Positions 23,907-35,024 of a stretch of DNA of 64,000 nt are shown here, piece by piece. The notes beneath the pieces were generated by a model. The model worked only from the letters and a program-made list of their open reading frames with translations. It did no database searches and was not told the origin of the DNA. Position 1 is the first letter of the stretch. Every line of letters begins with the position of its first letter. The position numbers and the translations under genes are program-made. This stretch comes from Blastocystis hominis (lineage: Eukaryota > Sar > Bigyra > Opalinata > Blastocystidae): assembly GCF_000151665.1 (NCBI RefSeq), contig NW_013171823.1:1-64000 (forward strand), read 5' to 3'.

Positions 23907-24455
23907 ATGAAATACAAGAAAACAGAGAGCAACACATGGCCTTCCCTGGTACGCACTTGTGAGGACGAGAATATCGAACTCGCCGATATCATCATCCATA
24001 CCAAGTATCCGATCAATTGTGAGCGTCTATTCGGTTTCAGTGTTCGCACCCCGCAATCGAATGTGAACTGTGGTTTAATATTGCACGACTATGATTGTAT
24101 GGAGATGACGTTGGATGAAACTCATCCTCCCTTGTTTGCCGAGGAAGAGTGGGAGTATCTATTGCCTCAATTGGAATCCAATGGTCTGCTCGGTGTGCCT
24201 CTGAACGTCTTCAGCAGGACGTACTACGCTCAGCCTTATGTAGTGTCTGTGAAAACTGAGAATCGTGCTGTTTACTTCTTCTCCAACTACTATTTTCGCG
24301 TGGTCTTCAAGGTGGTGGATGATGAAGTGCCTCCAGAGTTGTCCGATTTGTTCATCGATGATGGCGCATGTCTGAAGGGTGTGTACGTTCGTGCATATCA
24401 GCGCCAAACGGGGGCAACTGTGTTGCCCCGGGGAGACATCGTTTCCCCAAAGTAA
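23907..24455 (+). CDS. Intact small Polinton ORF, 182 aa
   Basis: An uninterrupted 182-residue frame inside the decayed element, opposite in strand to its polymerase. It is acidic, with no TM segment; I recognise no family. The last dozen codons lie in two GC hairpins (24411-24448), and the next gene starts 8 nt after its stop, so the two are probably co-expressed. Candidate roles are minor capsid, maturation or host-interaction protein; none is shown by the sequence. Confidence 0.5.
   Translation: MKYKKTESNTWPSLVRTCEDENIELADIIIHTKYPINCERLFGFSVRTPQSNVNCGLILHDYDCMEMTLDETHPPLFAEEEWEYLLPQLESNGLLGVPLNVFSRTYYAQPYVVSVKTENRAVYFFSNYYFRVVFKVVDDEVPPELSDLFIDDGACLKGVYVRAYQRQTGATVLPRGDIVSPK
24411..24448. 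terminator. Tandem GC hairpins at a gene end
   Basis: 24411-24429 is GGGGCAAC-tgt-GTTGCCCC (perfect) and 24430-24448 is GGGGAGAC-atc-GTTTCCCC (one G:T). They cover the final codons of the 182-aa gene. Same geometry as the hairpins at 2226, 4723 and 61653. A transcript-end role is inferred from position. Confidence 0.6.
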
Positions 24456-24463
24456 ATAAGTAA

Positions 24464-25042
24464 ATGTCGTACATCTTCAGCAGCAATGGAAACAATTACA
24501 CGTTCAAGAAGCTCGACAACATGCTCATCAACATGCCAGAGAAGGACGGTCATCATGTGCTAATTCGAGAAACAGTGGATGGTGTTCCTCAATACTCGTG
24601 GGGCAGTGCTTCATGCATCGTGAAAGTGAACGAAGCATTTGTCTTCGAGTACACACCAGAAGCTACCGAATCATTCAATGGCGAATGGGGTGGTGATGGT
24701 ATGCCACCAATGCCGTCCGGATCCTACCTGGTGACCACGAATGTCATAACATACCTTCCCGATGACATGTTCAACGATTGCGACTCAATCGAATCGGTGG
24801 TTGAAAAGGGTTATCGAGTGCTAGTCACGTTTGACAATACGCCTATCCTAGACAGACCGTACATCGATACATTGAATAGTCTTGTATCTCATACTGGTTA
24901 TGCTGTTGTAAATGTTGGTACCTCTCCTGTCCTTCGTACGTATTCGAATCTTCCTATCATGCTTCTAGGTGGTGTGAAGAGCATCACGATCGTTTTCGAA
25001 CACCTAGGGGACGCTTCATCTGCTTCTTCTGGGTGCTCGTAA
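24464..25042 (+). CDS. Intact small Polinton ORF, 192 aa
   Basis: A 192-residue frame 8 nt downstream of the 182-aa gene. It looks beta-rich, with a Gly-rich loop (GEWGGDGMPPMPSGSY) near residue 75 and no TM segment. No family recognised. Its 3' end overlaps by 59 nt the convergent end of the integrase remnant. Survival of both plus-strand ORFs while every minus-strand gene of element 3 is broken is notable but could be chance given their short length. Confidence 0.5.
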   Translation: MSYIFSSNGNNYTFKKLDNMLINMPEKDGHHVLIRETVDGVPQYSWGSASCIVKVNEAFVFEYTPEATESFNGEWGGDGMPPMPSGSYLVTTNVITYLPDDMFNDCDSIESVVEKGYRVLVTFDNTPILDRPYIDTLNSLVSHTGYAVVNVGTSPVLRTYSNLPIMLLGGVKSITIVFEHLGDASSASSGCS

Positions 25043-26040
25043 TGGGTCGATGTGATCTTGCTGCCTCTCTCAATGCATTGGGTTCCTTTCGACTCTTGGA
25101 TCGAGTGATGGGTGGTGCTGGTTGTGGTTTGCATTTGCTAGCCAGCAGTTCCCAATGATAACACTTCTGTGTGCTATCGCTTTCCACATTCTTCACTTCG
25201 TACATCAATGGCATGATGTGATCGTCAATGTCAACAACTTCAACCAAGTCCTGAGACCATTTGTTCGTCAATGATCGCTTTTCCAGAATGCGAGGTCTTC
25301 GTGTCACTCCAACATAATCACCCACATCGAATTGAGGTGTTGTGTCCTTTGCTGTCATGTTGGATGGTTCTGTTTTCTCCGTGTACAAGATATCGTTGTT
25401 GTTCCAAATGTCATTGTGTGTATATCCGATGTCTCTGTTCTTCCTTCCATTGTGTCGACGAACTGCACCATCGATCAAGTCGAACCATACACCTTTCCAT
25501 TGATTGAATGGAAGGAAGGAACCATGATGTTTTCCTTGATATCTCGAATTGTTCGTTCAGCTAGTACTGCCTTATTCGCTGAATCCATGTGATACATGGT
25601 GATATCATACTCGTTCAAGATATTGGTACGAAAGATGGCATTGGTGAACTCGGTACCTCGATCCGAACAACTAGGCTTTGGTGATTCACCATATGTCTGA
25701 ATGATATCCTTCATCGCATGAGTGACTTCTGTGGTACTCTTACTCTTCAGTTTCCGAGTGATCAGGTATTTCGAATATCCATCAATACATACAAGGACGT
25801 ACTTTTATCCACGATTCTTATAGAATCCAGTACTCTTTTGTGATCCTAACACTTCCTGTATCGATTTGTGTTGTTTGAAAGAGAAATCGATAAGATCGAT
25901 GAAGTATATGTTTCGTTTGAATCCACTGATGATCATTCGAGTTGCACCTCTTCGTTTTGGTCGTTTCCATAGTTCCTTGATCTCATTCATGTTCCACACA
26001 CACATCGACAAATGAATCGCTTTATTCAAGGAATGAATGA
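24984..26040 (-). pseudogene. Broken retroviral-type (rve) integrase of Polinton element 3
   Basis: Pieces in two frames read as one DDE integrase: YFIDLIDF (first Asp), CSDRGTEF (second Asp) and AVLAERTIRDI (Glu), followed by a C-terminal segment FDVGDYVG...VEVVDI typical of Polinton integrases. An in-frame TAA near 25804 and a one-base frameshift near 25480-25505 destroy it, and its 5' part is fused to a structural-gene remnant near 26040. The intact enzyme inserts the element, making 6-bp target duplications. Confidence 0.8.
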
Positions 26041-26489
26041 GTTGTGTCAGAGGAAGAATCACAAACTGGTTATAGACTCGAAATGCATTTTCTCCACTAT
26101 ACACTACTTCAAATAGAGCATCACTCGCATTCAACATTGCAATGATCGTTACGATATCATATGTACCTCGTGGTATCGATAGAGTATGGAGAGTGGATCC
26201 AAATACACTCATAACTTGTAGCCATTGTGGAAATTGAGAATGTAGTATTAATCATGGTGTTCAGAATGGCAATGATTTCACTCAGTGTATAATAACCAGG
26301 CGAGATCATTACCTCTTCACCATTGATGTTTGTCACCACATTGGTTGAATCCACAATATTGAACATGACTTGATTGGGTTTGAATAGAACAGTGATGGAA
26401 GTGATAAATGGATTTCTGAACTTATAAGGATTGATCCAATCGAATGAACCATTGATAGGTGAATCTTGTATGAGAATGGAATAATGCAT
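26041..26489 (-). pseudogene. Collapsed structural gene of Polinton element 3
   Basis: The ATG at 26489 and the first about 100 codons match the N-terminus of the 995-aa protein of element 1 (MHYSILIQDSP, GYYTLSEIIAILN). A second piece (26210-26050) matches a later module (IPRGTYDIVTIIAMLN). The DNA between is deleted and the frame broken. It abuts the integrase remnant directly. Confidence 0.75.
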
Positions 26490-26559
26490 GTTCTTTCTTT
26501 ACCAAAGACACTTATGACTTGCATAGACAACAATAGATGGATTTGTGATGACAATGTAC

Positions 26560-27849
26560 ACATATTGGCTTTCGGTTATTACAAATAAGCAAACAAACAT
26601 GTAAATACAAGAGAAATAACAATAATTCACCTTTGCTAGGTATGTCTACTGCTTTCATGCACCTGGATATTATTGACCACATAATCGGCTAGTCAACCCA
26701 GGAACGATAATTGTGGACTCAAAATCGGTTGGTCGATTCCAACGACCAATAAAGGGTTTGTATTTGTTGTCACGCCGCGTTTTGTTCAAATCAAACGGCC
26801 ACCGGGTTTTGCGTAAAAAGCGCCATTCCCTTACTTCTTTCCATCATTCCATTTGTGCAAATAAAATGGAAATCTAGCATTATGCCTGCTCATACTTGAA
26901 TGAGCTTTTTACCATAAAACCCACCAATTGAATAGTAGCTTACAGATGTATTCTGTTGTGTGTCCGCATGATAATACTTTGACTACTGTTTAGTTTTACC
27001 CTTTCACAGAAATACTAATCTTTATTTGAATGATTGAAGTTAAGAACATTGAGTGATATCTTTCATTCCAAATACTCACTCTAGAATTCCAGTTGTTGAT
27101 ATTGTTTATGTTATCTATCTTCGCTAATTGCAATAAAAATGGTAGTTGATTACTGTCTCCAATCATAATTACAGTGAAGTCTCACAACTGGGATAAGTAT
27201 GTTTATCATTAGCATAGAGTCCATTCTTGTTATCCTCCACTTTATCATTATCAACATTGCTGATATTGTTATTTGTAGTAATATTAGTTATATTCATCCT
27301 TGTTGATTATATAGTAAATACCATGAAAGACTACACAGATTTGAATTATATACCAACATTTGGAAATTTCCATTCTTAGTCTCTATACTATGCATATTGT
27401 GTAATGATTATGATTGATTTGCAAATAGGAAAAGCCTCTTGAGTTGTTAGTCCAAGATTGGTGATACTGAGCTAAAGTTAACGATAATCGAGTATTTAGG
27501 TATTCACAAATTTGTAAAAATATCGTAATTATTATGTCACCAATGAATCATACATGAAGAATAAAGCTTTGTTAACATCTGAGTTGTTCAATGGATGAGT
27601 GTAATTGCATATATGGGTTGTAATGTGTTGTTGTTCAGATTTCTTTTTTCAATAGTATGAGAAATGATGGAAGATAAGAAATCTTTACTGATCTTTCGAC
27701 TCATATCCCCACCACTTCAGAGAATAGGAATGGAATAGTTCTTATCTAGATATAAAACCTCCTTATTCAGATAGAATAGTTAATCCATGTTTCTGAAAGA
27801 AAACAAGAATTCCTACACTTCTTCACCCTAATTGGCCTGCTATCGATTC
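26560..27849. other. AT-rich intergenic stretch
   Basis: About 1.3 kb after the element 3 remnant. A slightly GC-richer patch near 26750-26830 could be the decayed right terminus. No ORF, RNA gene or repeat is supported. Confidence 0.4.
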
Positions 27850-27857
27850 AACAAACA
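27850..27857 (-). terminator. TGTTTGTT 3'-end motif
   Basis: Lies 30 nt downstream (minus strand) of the stop of the hypothetical gene. This octamer marks mRNA 3' ends in Blastocystis (established knowledge). Confidence 0.6.
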
Positions 27858-27887
27858 TTCCATTCATTGCCAGACTAATAGATTCAT

Positions 27888-28803
27888 TCACTGCGACTTT
27901 TGAATCGCTTCCATCATCGGCTTCATTATCTTCTGCTTTTCCTCTTTGATTTGTTCCTCGCCCATCTGTTTCCGCATCTTCCTCACTTCCTCCTGCATAT
28001 CGTCCAGTAGTCCCAGTTCCACATCCACCACAAAATCCGACAGCACATCCGCGTTGATAATCGCAGCACAATTCTCATACACATTCTGTGCATGCGTATT
28101 CGGAACCACATGTCCGTTCTACTCATCACTCCCTCCCTCTCTCCACACAATATTCATTCCCGGAGAATGCACGATTCCCTCAATCATCCCCTTGCAATTC
28201 CCCTCCACATCGAACGCTCCTCCGCCCACCATTCCGCCAGGCAGAACCACGCTCGATGTCACCATCGACCGTCCGTCCTGGATGTGGAGCGCGCGGCCTT
28301 CGCTCGTCTGCTCGTCATCCACACAAACAAACACAACAAAAGGAATTAGGATTGACACATCGCGGCCTTCTGCGTCTTCGCGCGCTTCTCGTCGATGTCC
28401 GGCCAACAAAATCGGCTTGAATTCAGTCCGTCTCAACGTTCAAACTTCTCCTTTCTTTGGCGAAGTTTCGCTTAGTTGAAGACCGTGGACGGCGTTGTAG
28501 GGCTCGTTTTCTTCACGGAGACGACGAATCGAGGAGCTGTGCAGCTCGACGCGGGATGTTGCTTGGGAGAGAAGCGCGTCGACTTCTTCCAGAGAGTTGG
28601 GACGCGGTTGGGATTGGGGCGGTTTGGAGGGAGACGGATCCATCCCATACATTTTGAGGGTCTCGAGGGCTTCTTCTTCCTTGTGGAGGTGGAAACAGCA
28701 CAAATCGCTATGCGAATCACCCGAACAATACAGAGACCTACCGATAATTGTGGGCAATCACCTTGTTGTTCACACCTACGCGATTTGTTATATTTCCGTT
28801 CAT
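27888..28803 (-). CDS. Conserved-looking hypothetical protein with coiled-coil tail
   Basis: Reading from an ATG at 28803 with three inferred introns (34 nt ending near 28720, 30 nt near 28410-28440, 30 nt near 28105-28135) gives about 270 residues. It contains EEEALETLKMYG and a Pro/Ser-rich stretch near the start, a Gly-rich centre (VLPGGMVGGGAFDVEG) and a C-terminal acidic/Lys coiled coil (DDMQEEVRKMRKQM). I do not recognise it. TGTTTGTT lies about 30 nt past the stop. Exon borders are chosen only by frame and GT...AG, so details are provisional. Confidence 0.55.
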
Positions 28804-29362
28804 CTATCCCTCATACAGCTATAAAATAGCGCACGTCTCGGAACTCCGCTGTTAAAATCACATTGTCTTCAGTTACATACTGCAACCATGGATACGAAGA
28901 ATCTATACCATGAATTGAACAATATTAAAATACCTGGAAAGTAGGATTTGAACAAGTAGGGAGCCACGACATGAAACGGGCATACAAAATGATATTTGTA
29001 ATCATACTGTTTGCTTGCTTTAAATGGGACACAGGAAGACATCGCTAGTAACTCAAAACGATCCATTCCCTGTTTTCATTATTCACTCTCACAATATTTT
29101 ACTTTTGCTGGTACACGATACCATGACGTTACTGTCATTACACTTTTCTGAGCACTCTGCTTGATCGCGTTGAACATCCTTCAATTTTGTGATATGACGT
29201 CACTTGAATATCTGTAATACGACGCACGCACAAGAAAAAACAAATTGGGGGATTCAATCGCTTTTTCTAATATTTCCTTCCACTTTTGTCATTCCAAAAA
29301 TAGTACTGGGTACCACTTTTCCCTGTTTCTGTGTGTCATACTTTGTGTTTGGTTTTCCCCTC

Positions 29363-29875
29363 ATGAGCGCAGAGGCGCAACTTAGCGGTGATAACTCCAT
29401 TACCGTTAGTACTGAAGACGAGAGAATGGAGTATATGACTTCTAGTGATTCACAAGACGCACTATCTATTCCTTCAGATTCTGCAACATGTATGAAATTG
29501 AATACTCTGGTGTAACAACTAGCCTGCAGCTCTCCGAAGTCAAAAGAAGGAGGCGAATCAATCTTTTCTTTTATGATGCATCGAAAGCGAGACAAACGCT
29601 CCTTTCGAGAGAGATACACCCGTTTTATGAAGGAACTAAGCTCCAAACAAACTGTCGAAGTTGTGACTCCTACACTCTCCTGGAGAGTTTCAACAAATAG
29701 TAGCAAGTCCGCTCCGAATGTTTATGTGGCCAAAGTCCTCTACCATCCCTCCATTCATGGTTATTCGCCTCTGCTTTCAGGAATTTCTTATAAACGTAAA
29801 CTCGCTTATGTTCCTAAAGCATCTGTGTATCAAGGGAGTGTGGTTTCTCAGTCTCTGCCCATTTCCCAATTCTAA
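29363..29875 (+). CDS. Hypothetical two-exon protein, about 160 aa
   Basis: From the ATG at 29363 (MSAEAQLSG) a 33-nt intron GTATGAA...CTAG (29489-29521) joins to an exon ending at the TAA at 29875. The N-terminal half is acidic/Ser-rich; the middle is basic (MMHRKRDKRSFRERYTRF). No family recognised. A TGTTTGTC close to the standard 3' motif lies about 35 nt past the stop. It is convergent with NSA2, whose stop is 66 nt away. Confidence 0.55.
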
Positions 29876-29941
29876 CTCACTGGTTTTATTACTGTATTGT
29901 GTCTATGTGTTCTGTTTGTCTTAAACACGCTCTAAACCAAA

Positions 29942-30851
29942 CTACACAAGCAAAATCGCGTTGATACATCCATCGTTCTCCGGATTGTTCGTTACCTGCG
30001 CGTACTTGCCTATCCCTCAGTCCTTCCTTCCTTCCATACCCCATACGACCTTTCCCGACTCCGTCACCAATCCCAACTCGCTCACATTCACCTCGATGAT
30101 CGTTCCCTTCGTGATCACTCCCAGCTCGGTGTACAATTTGCTCTGCGGATTCTTCTTCACTCCGATAATATCCAAATAGAACGTTGTCTTCAATTCGGGG
30201 TGAGTAACGTGCGCTTTCTTGAACCGAAGTCCTGTCGGACGAACGAAGCGCTCGTACTTTGGAGGCTTCCGCGTGAAGCCCTCGCCCACGAACGTCACTT
30301 TCGTGATCATTCGCTTCCACTGCTTCTGCTTCCGTTTTCCTGTCGAGAGAACGCGGAACATCTCCGCATCGGCGATCGGGTTCACCTTCGGAACCGGCAC
30401 CGTCCACTTTCCAGCCTTCTCCTTACGCTTTTGCTTCACTGTGTTGCTCAGAATCTTTGACCGAGACACTCCTTCACGATCCAGAAGGTAGGCAGGAAGA
30501 GCTCCCTCGGGAGTGGCGTCCGTAGTGGCGTGCTTGTTCGAACGCTCCTCGTGCATCTTGATTCTACGTCCTACCCATTCCCCACCACTTACTCTTTACG
30601 CATGGCCGCCTTCTCCTTGTATCGTTGAGCACTGTGCAGAATTCCCTTAATTCCATGCACTTTCTTTGCGTATTTTGCCTTTTCGTGACCTGCTCGTGCT
30701 TCCTTCTTTCTCCTAGCAAAATCAACAATAAGAAATGAAACCCCACTTTCTCTCATAGTAATCAAAACGAACTCCGTGTCGTTTCTGATGTAGCTCAATA
30801 AACTCGTTCTGGGGCTACAGAAATCAAAGCAGATACAACAAAACGCACCAT
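29942..30851 (-). CDS. NSA2: Ribosome biogenesis protein NSA2
   Basis: Removing four introns gives a full-length NSA2 of about 260 residues. The introns are 30815-30848 (34 nt), 30713-30746 (34), 30564-30592 (29) and 30010-30039 (30). The first intron falls directly after the ATG, so exon 1 codes for Met only; the spliced start [15 protein letters not shown] matches NSA2 of other eukaryotes. Conserved blocks include [34 protein letters not shown] and the end [16 protein letters not shown]2 is a nucleolar factor in 60S subunit maturation (27S pre-rRNA processing). No damage is seen. USP5 lies 122 bp upstream on the same strand. Confidence 0.95.
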
Positions 30852-30962
30852 ATTGGTTCGTCCTAAAAGCGAGGAGTTCTATTGATTATTCTTTCGAATA
30901 CAGCCAAACAAAAAGACGGGCGTTTCATCGAATCACTCTCACACTTTTCTTTTCTTTTTAAA

Positions 30963-30970
30963 AACAAACA
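30963..30970 (-). terminator. TGTTTGTT 3'-end motif of USP5
   Basis: Follows the TGA of USP5 by 2 nt. The base T of that TGA is followed by four bases and then the octamer, so cleavage there would replace TGA with TAA by added adenines. Confidence 0.7.
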
Positions 30971-30972
30971 AC

Positions 30973-33297
30973 TCACAACTTTTTCTCATAGAATGCAAGG
31001 TAGCATTCCGAAATTGGAGCATCTGCAGCCAGGACAACCTTCGAATCGTTGCACAACACCCACTCTTTCACACCTTCTTCGCGATAGGCAGCTACATAAT
31101 GCCCGAAATCGGCTTTGTCTCCACGATGCAGACACACACTTGCCAATTTATACCATCTTTTCTCGGTTCTACAAATCAGCACTCACGCCCAACAGCTTCG
31201 ACATATTCAATTCCGGGTCGAGACACCTCGCCACTGCGATTTCCTCATCGATTTCCACAGCACTCTACACACAAAACACCATGATGGAGGGAAACAGTAT
31301 TCTTTCGAATGGCGAATGTCTGCGGGTCGACAATGAACCGATTGATTCGAACACACAACACCGAGGGGAATTCATCGATCACCATCGTTCGTGTCCACAT
31401 CGATTCTGCCATTCATCCTTTTCTCCATTTCTACTTCCATTGCAGCCAGTACACTGCAATTCGACCTGTTCTCCCTCCAAGCTCGCCGTTATCAGCTGTG
31501 CCAGCGATTCGTTCTGCTCCGCAATCTGAACGTTCAGCGCGATTTCTTCGTCCTGCGGACCGTTCGATCGCGCTCCGCACGTTTCGCACTGCTCTCCAAT
31601 CGCTCCTCTCCCCTACCTTCATGCTGTAATGAAAGGGAATGCGGAACAATCTGCGCATCCACGCCGCGTCGCCCAACGCGTCCAAAAACACCGTCAAAAA
31701 CTCGAAGCAATCTGCAATTCATTGCGTGTTTCGTTCCGAACCCTGCTGCTGTGTGTTGTTAAAATCCGGCGCTACGCCGCCGATCGCCTGCTTCAGCAGC
31801 CTGGGCTGCACGTGCTTCCCTGCCGCGCCGTTGCGCATTTCCTGAGCGACTTTGGAGAACTGGCAGAGAAGACAGCTGGAAGGAAGAGGGTTGGTGCAGT
31901 ATTGGAAGTGCGTGCTCCAATAAGCGTTCTGGAGCAGCCGGTTCACCGAGCGGAGATGCAGAAGGCACTGGAGAATGGCGTTCAGATAGCAACTATTTCC
32001 GAGATTGTCGAGTCCGCAAGCGGACGGCGTGGCTGCAAGCGGGTAGGGATCGCCCTGAGGATCGTTCTAGTGAATGGCGGAGTGTGTGGAGAGTACCATG
32101 GAGAAATCGAACTCCGTGTTCACGAAAAGATTCATTTCCAGCAGCGATTTTTCGTGCTGCGAGCTCGGTAGACCGACAAGCTTCCCGTTTGCCAGCACGC
32201 CGAACGCGGTGAGGACGGAGTGGATGGACGGCAGCAGCACATCGCCGTAGTTGCAAGCCGGATCGTCATCGCACGCGTAGCAATGCACATCTGCGTGATT
32301 CTAATCGCTAGAAAGCCGCAGCGACGCTCACTTCCTGGATCGAGGCGATTTTCACCACCAGACAATGCCCTGTTTTCCGGAAATGCTCGATCGCGTGGCC
32401 ATTTCCCGGCATTTCCTCCGTCGCGTTCCACTGCTGTCTTCCGCAATGGAACGTTCCGCACTCTAAACACAGCCACAGATTCCGCGCCAACTCGCAGTCT
32501 TCGCATCGCATCGTTTCTGTCCCTCAGCGTTCCCAGCGATTCTCACTCAGATCGACGTGTGGACAGGGATCGGGGCGTTGATAGGCCTCGCAGTGCGGAC
32601 ATGGCTTCGCGTTCTCCGCCTCCCATTGACTCAGCTCTTTTTCTTTCTCGCCAGACGCGCTCAACAAGATCCGCTCCCCGATTTCACGCACCTGTGTGTC
32701 ACAAACAGGATCAAACACAACGAAGTCTGGCGCTGGCATCGTAAGATCGCAAGCCAGACACACGACTTGCATGTCCGTTTCGTAGATCGGAGAGGGGGGT
32801 AAAGCGCCTCCTTCCACGCCGATTGCGAGCTTCGTGAGTTTTTCTGGGCAGGAATCGGCGTTTTCTGCGGATGTGGAGGCGGGAGCAGGGGAAGGGAGTT
32901 CATGACGGAAAAGACGAAGATAGAGCGGATGGCCCGATTTTTTGAAGTGGAAGCGGGAGTGTTCTGCAGAACCCGTGCAGAATCCCTGGTAGCAGGTAAG
33001 ACAGACGTCGATTCCTTTGTTTTGATCCTATGAGATAAAAAAAGAGAAGAGGGAGAATGCTGTACCCATTTGGAAAAACAATAGACACACTCTTCCTTGT
33101 ACACAAGAGTGGATGAAGTCAATGGTTTGATCTGCGTGTAAGAATGGAAATGATGGGGCGCATACACCCTCAGCAAAGTGATTGCAGTTGGCAGGAGTAT
33201 TCACAAGTCCACTCAGGTTATTATCATCCGTCCCTATGATTGGCTCATTTACCAGTGGAGCTCCTCCGCTACACCATAAAAATGCTGGACGAGGCAT
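30973..33297 (-). CDS. USP5: Ubiquitin carboxyl-terminal hydrolase, USP5/UBP14 (isopeptidase T) family
   Basis: About ten introns, mostly 28-38 nt, must be removed. In order the protein shows an N-terminal cryptic zinc finger (ECVYCFSKW then DVCLTCYQGFC), the ZnF-UBP domain (RCEDCELARNLWLCLECG, HCGRQ, GHAIEHF), the catalytic Cys box GLDNLGNSCYLNAILQCL, a CETCGA/CTGCNG zinc ribbon inside the catalytic fold, and the His box GDKADFGHYVAAY. Catalytic Cys and His are present. The paired zinc fingers are characteristic of USP5/13, which disassembles unanchored polyubiquitin. I saw no convincing UBA domains between the Cys and His boxes, so it is shorter than animal USP5. The start ATG at 33297 and the first intron (about 44 nt) are the least certain points. 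Confidence 0.85.
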
Positions 33298-33881
33298 ACT
33301 TATCAAAAAACAACGAAACCGCTACAAAATCAATTTCTCATTGTGCTATCTTACCTCCTTCGATATTCCAGTCACAGCATTGGAGATACGCAACAGCAAT
33401 ATCCATCGTACATCCACACATCCCACAAAAGTTACAAGCAACCTCGTTCTGAGATTCGTTCATTGGAATAAGTTAAGAAGAAAACCGAGAAGGGTTGAAT
33501 AAAACTCTAATTGTTTTGTGAGTTGAATAGTGAAGTGAAGCTAATAATGATGATAGTAGTAATGATGTGTGCAATATGGAAAACACTCTTCAAACAGGGA
33601 AAATAAAACTTCTACTTGAGAATCGCATCTTCATTGTTTCCGTATTCTAATGATCCATAGAATAACCGAATAGTATTTCCCATTGCTAATATTTCAAAGA
33701 ATGAATCTTTGAACGTGAATTCTTGATAAATATAGACTATTACTTTACGTGTGGAACTGCAAAAACAAAAGTTTGCAAAAAACTATCCGTGCTATCTTTT
33801 TTGTTGCTCATCGTATGTTTCTGCAAAAAAGAGTGGTACTTGTGTAGTTTATCCCACTGTTTGAGTGAAAGTTTGAACCCA

Positions 33882-35024
33882 ATGGATTTACGAGTGGGAT
33901 ACAATTATCGACTAGGTAGGAAAATAGGAGGCGGTGCATTTGGCGACATTTACATCGGTACGGACATTTCTTCTTGTAGTTTGCTCTGTCTTGTATTTGA
34001 TTGCATAGGTGAGGAAGTGGCCATCAAATTGGAGTCAGTAACATCGAAAAACCCGCAACTGGGTTTTGAGTATAAAGTATATCGACTCTTAAAGGGAGGA
34101 ATTGGTATTCCAAGCGTGTACTATTACGGAGTGGAAGGAACTTTTAATGTGATGGTAATGGAGCTTCTTGGGCCGAGTTTGGAGGACTTGTTCAACTATT
34201 GTAACCGACGATTCACACTGAAAACAGTTTGCATGTTAGCTCAGGAAATGCTACTCCGAATCGAGTTTCTGCACTCCAAGTTGTTTATTCACCGCGACAT
34301 GAAGCCTGACAATTTTGTGATTGGTTTGGGGAAGAAAGCAAACATCATCCACCTCATCGACTTTGGCTTGAGTAAACGGTACCGAAACCCCATCACCAAA
34401 GCTCACATTCCGTTTTCCATTTCTTTCACTCAACTAACATCCAGCTATCGCGAGAACAAAAGTCTGACAGGAACGCCTCGCTACGCCTCGCTGGGCAATC
34501 ATTTAGGCATGGAGCAAAGTCGCCGCGACGATTTGGAATCGCTCGGCTACATCTTCCTCTACTTCCTCAAAGGTAAACTCCCCTGGCAAGGCCTTCGCGC
34601 CGAAACCAAAAAGGAAAAATACTCCAAAATCATGGAGCTCAAAGTCCAAGTCGCCTTTCCTCTTGCGTTTCCCTTAGCTCTCCGTCGCCGATCTCTGCGA
34701 AGGCTATCCCGACGAGCTCAAAGTGTACCTGGAATACTGTCGCGCGCTGCGCTTCGACGACTGTCCCGACTACGCGTATCTTCGCCGCCTGTTCCAAGAC
34801 CTCATGAAGCGGAAAGTAAGCGAGCGCTCATCGCGTAATCCAAGCAAATCCCCAACGACGGCGTGTATGATTGGATGGACGAATCGCTGGCGCACAATCC
34901 CGCGGTTCTCCCGAAGCACTGCATCGACAGTTCGGGGCATCTGCGACGCGATCTGCTGCGTCCCGCGCCGCTGAGCTACCGCGTAAATCGATTGGTGGCG
35001 GGTGAATGCGAGGCGTGGCGATGA
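33882..35024 (+). CDS. Casein kinase 1 family protein kinase
   Basis: From [18 protein letters not shown], four introns are removed: 33976-34008 (33 nt), 34412-34444 (33, branch-like CTAAC), 34650-34677 (28) and 34816-34844 (29). The kinase has the Gly loop ([11 protein letters not shown]), VAIK lysine, HRDMKPDNF catalytic loop, DFGLSK, and the CK1-specific [18 protein letters not shown] in place of APE. These identify CK1, a Ser/Thr kinase in membrane traffic, cytoskeleton and clock/division control. The domain end ([13 protein letters not shown]) is complete. The tail stops at 35024 in the simplest reading; GC-rich open sequence to about 35406 and TGTTTGTT at 35433-35440 suggest that a longer, spliced tail is possible. 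Confidence 0.85.

Noticed and set aside
19100-26830. GC-richer patches at 19100-19260 and 26750-26830 as TIRs of element 3
   Set aside because: Only a short, weak inverted match (around GGTTTTGCG) could be seen, too little to call.
32132-32744. Arg/Ser-rich frames on both strands in the USP5 region
   Set aside because: They are shadows of GC-rich USP5 exons; only the chained minus-strand frames give conserved USP motifs.
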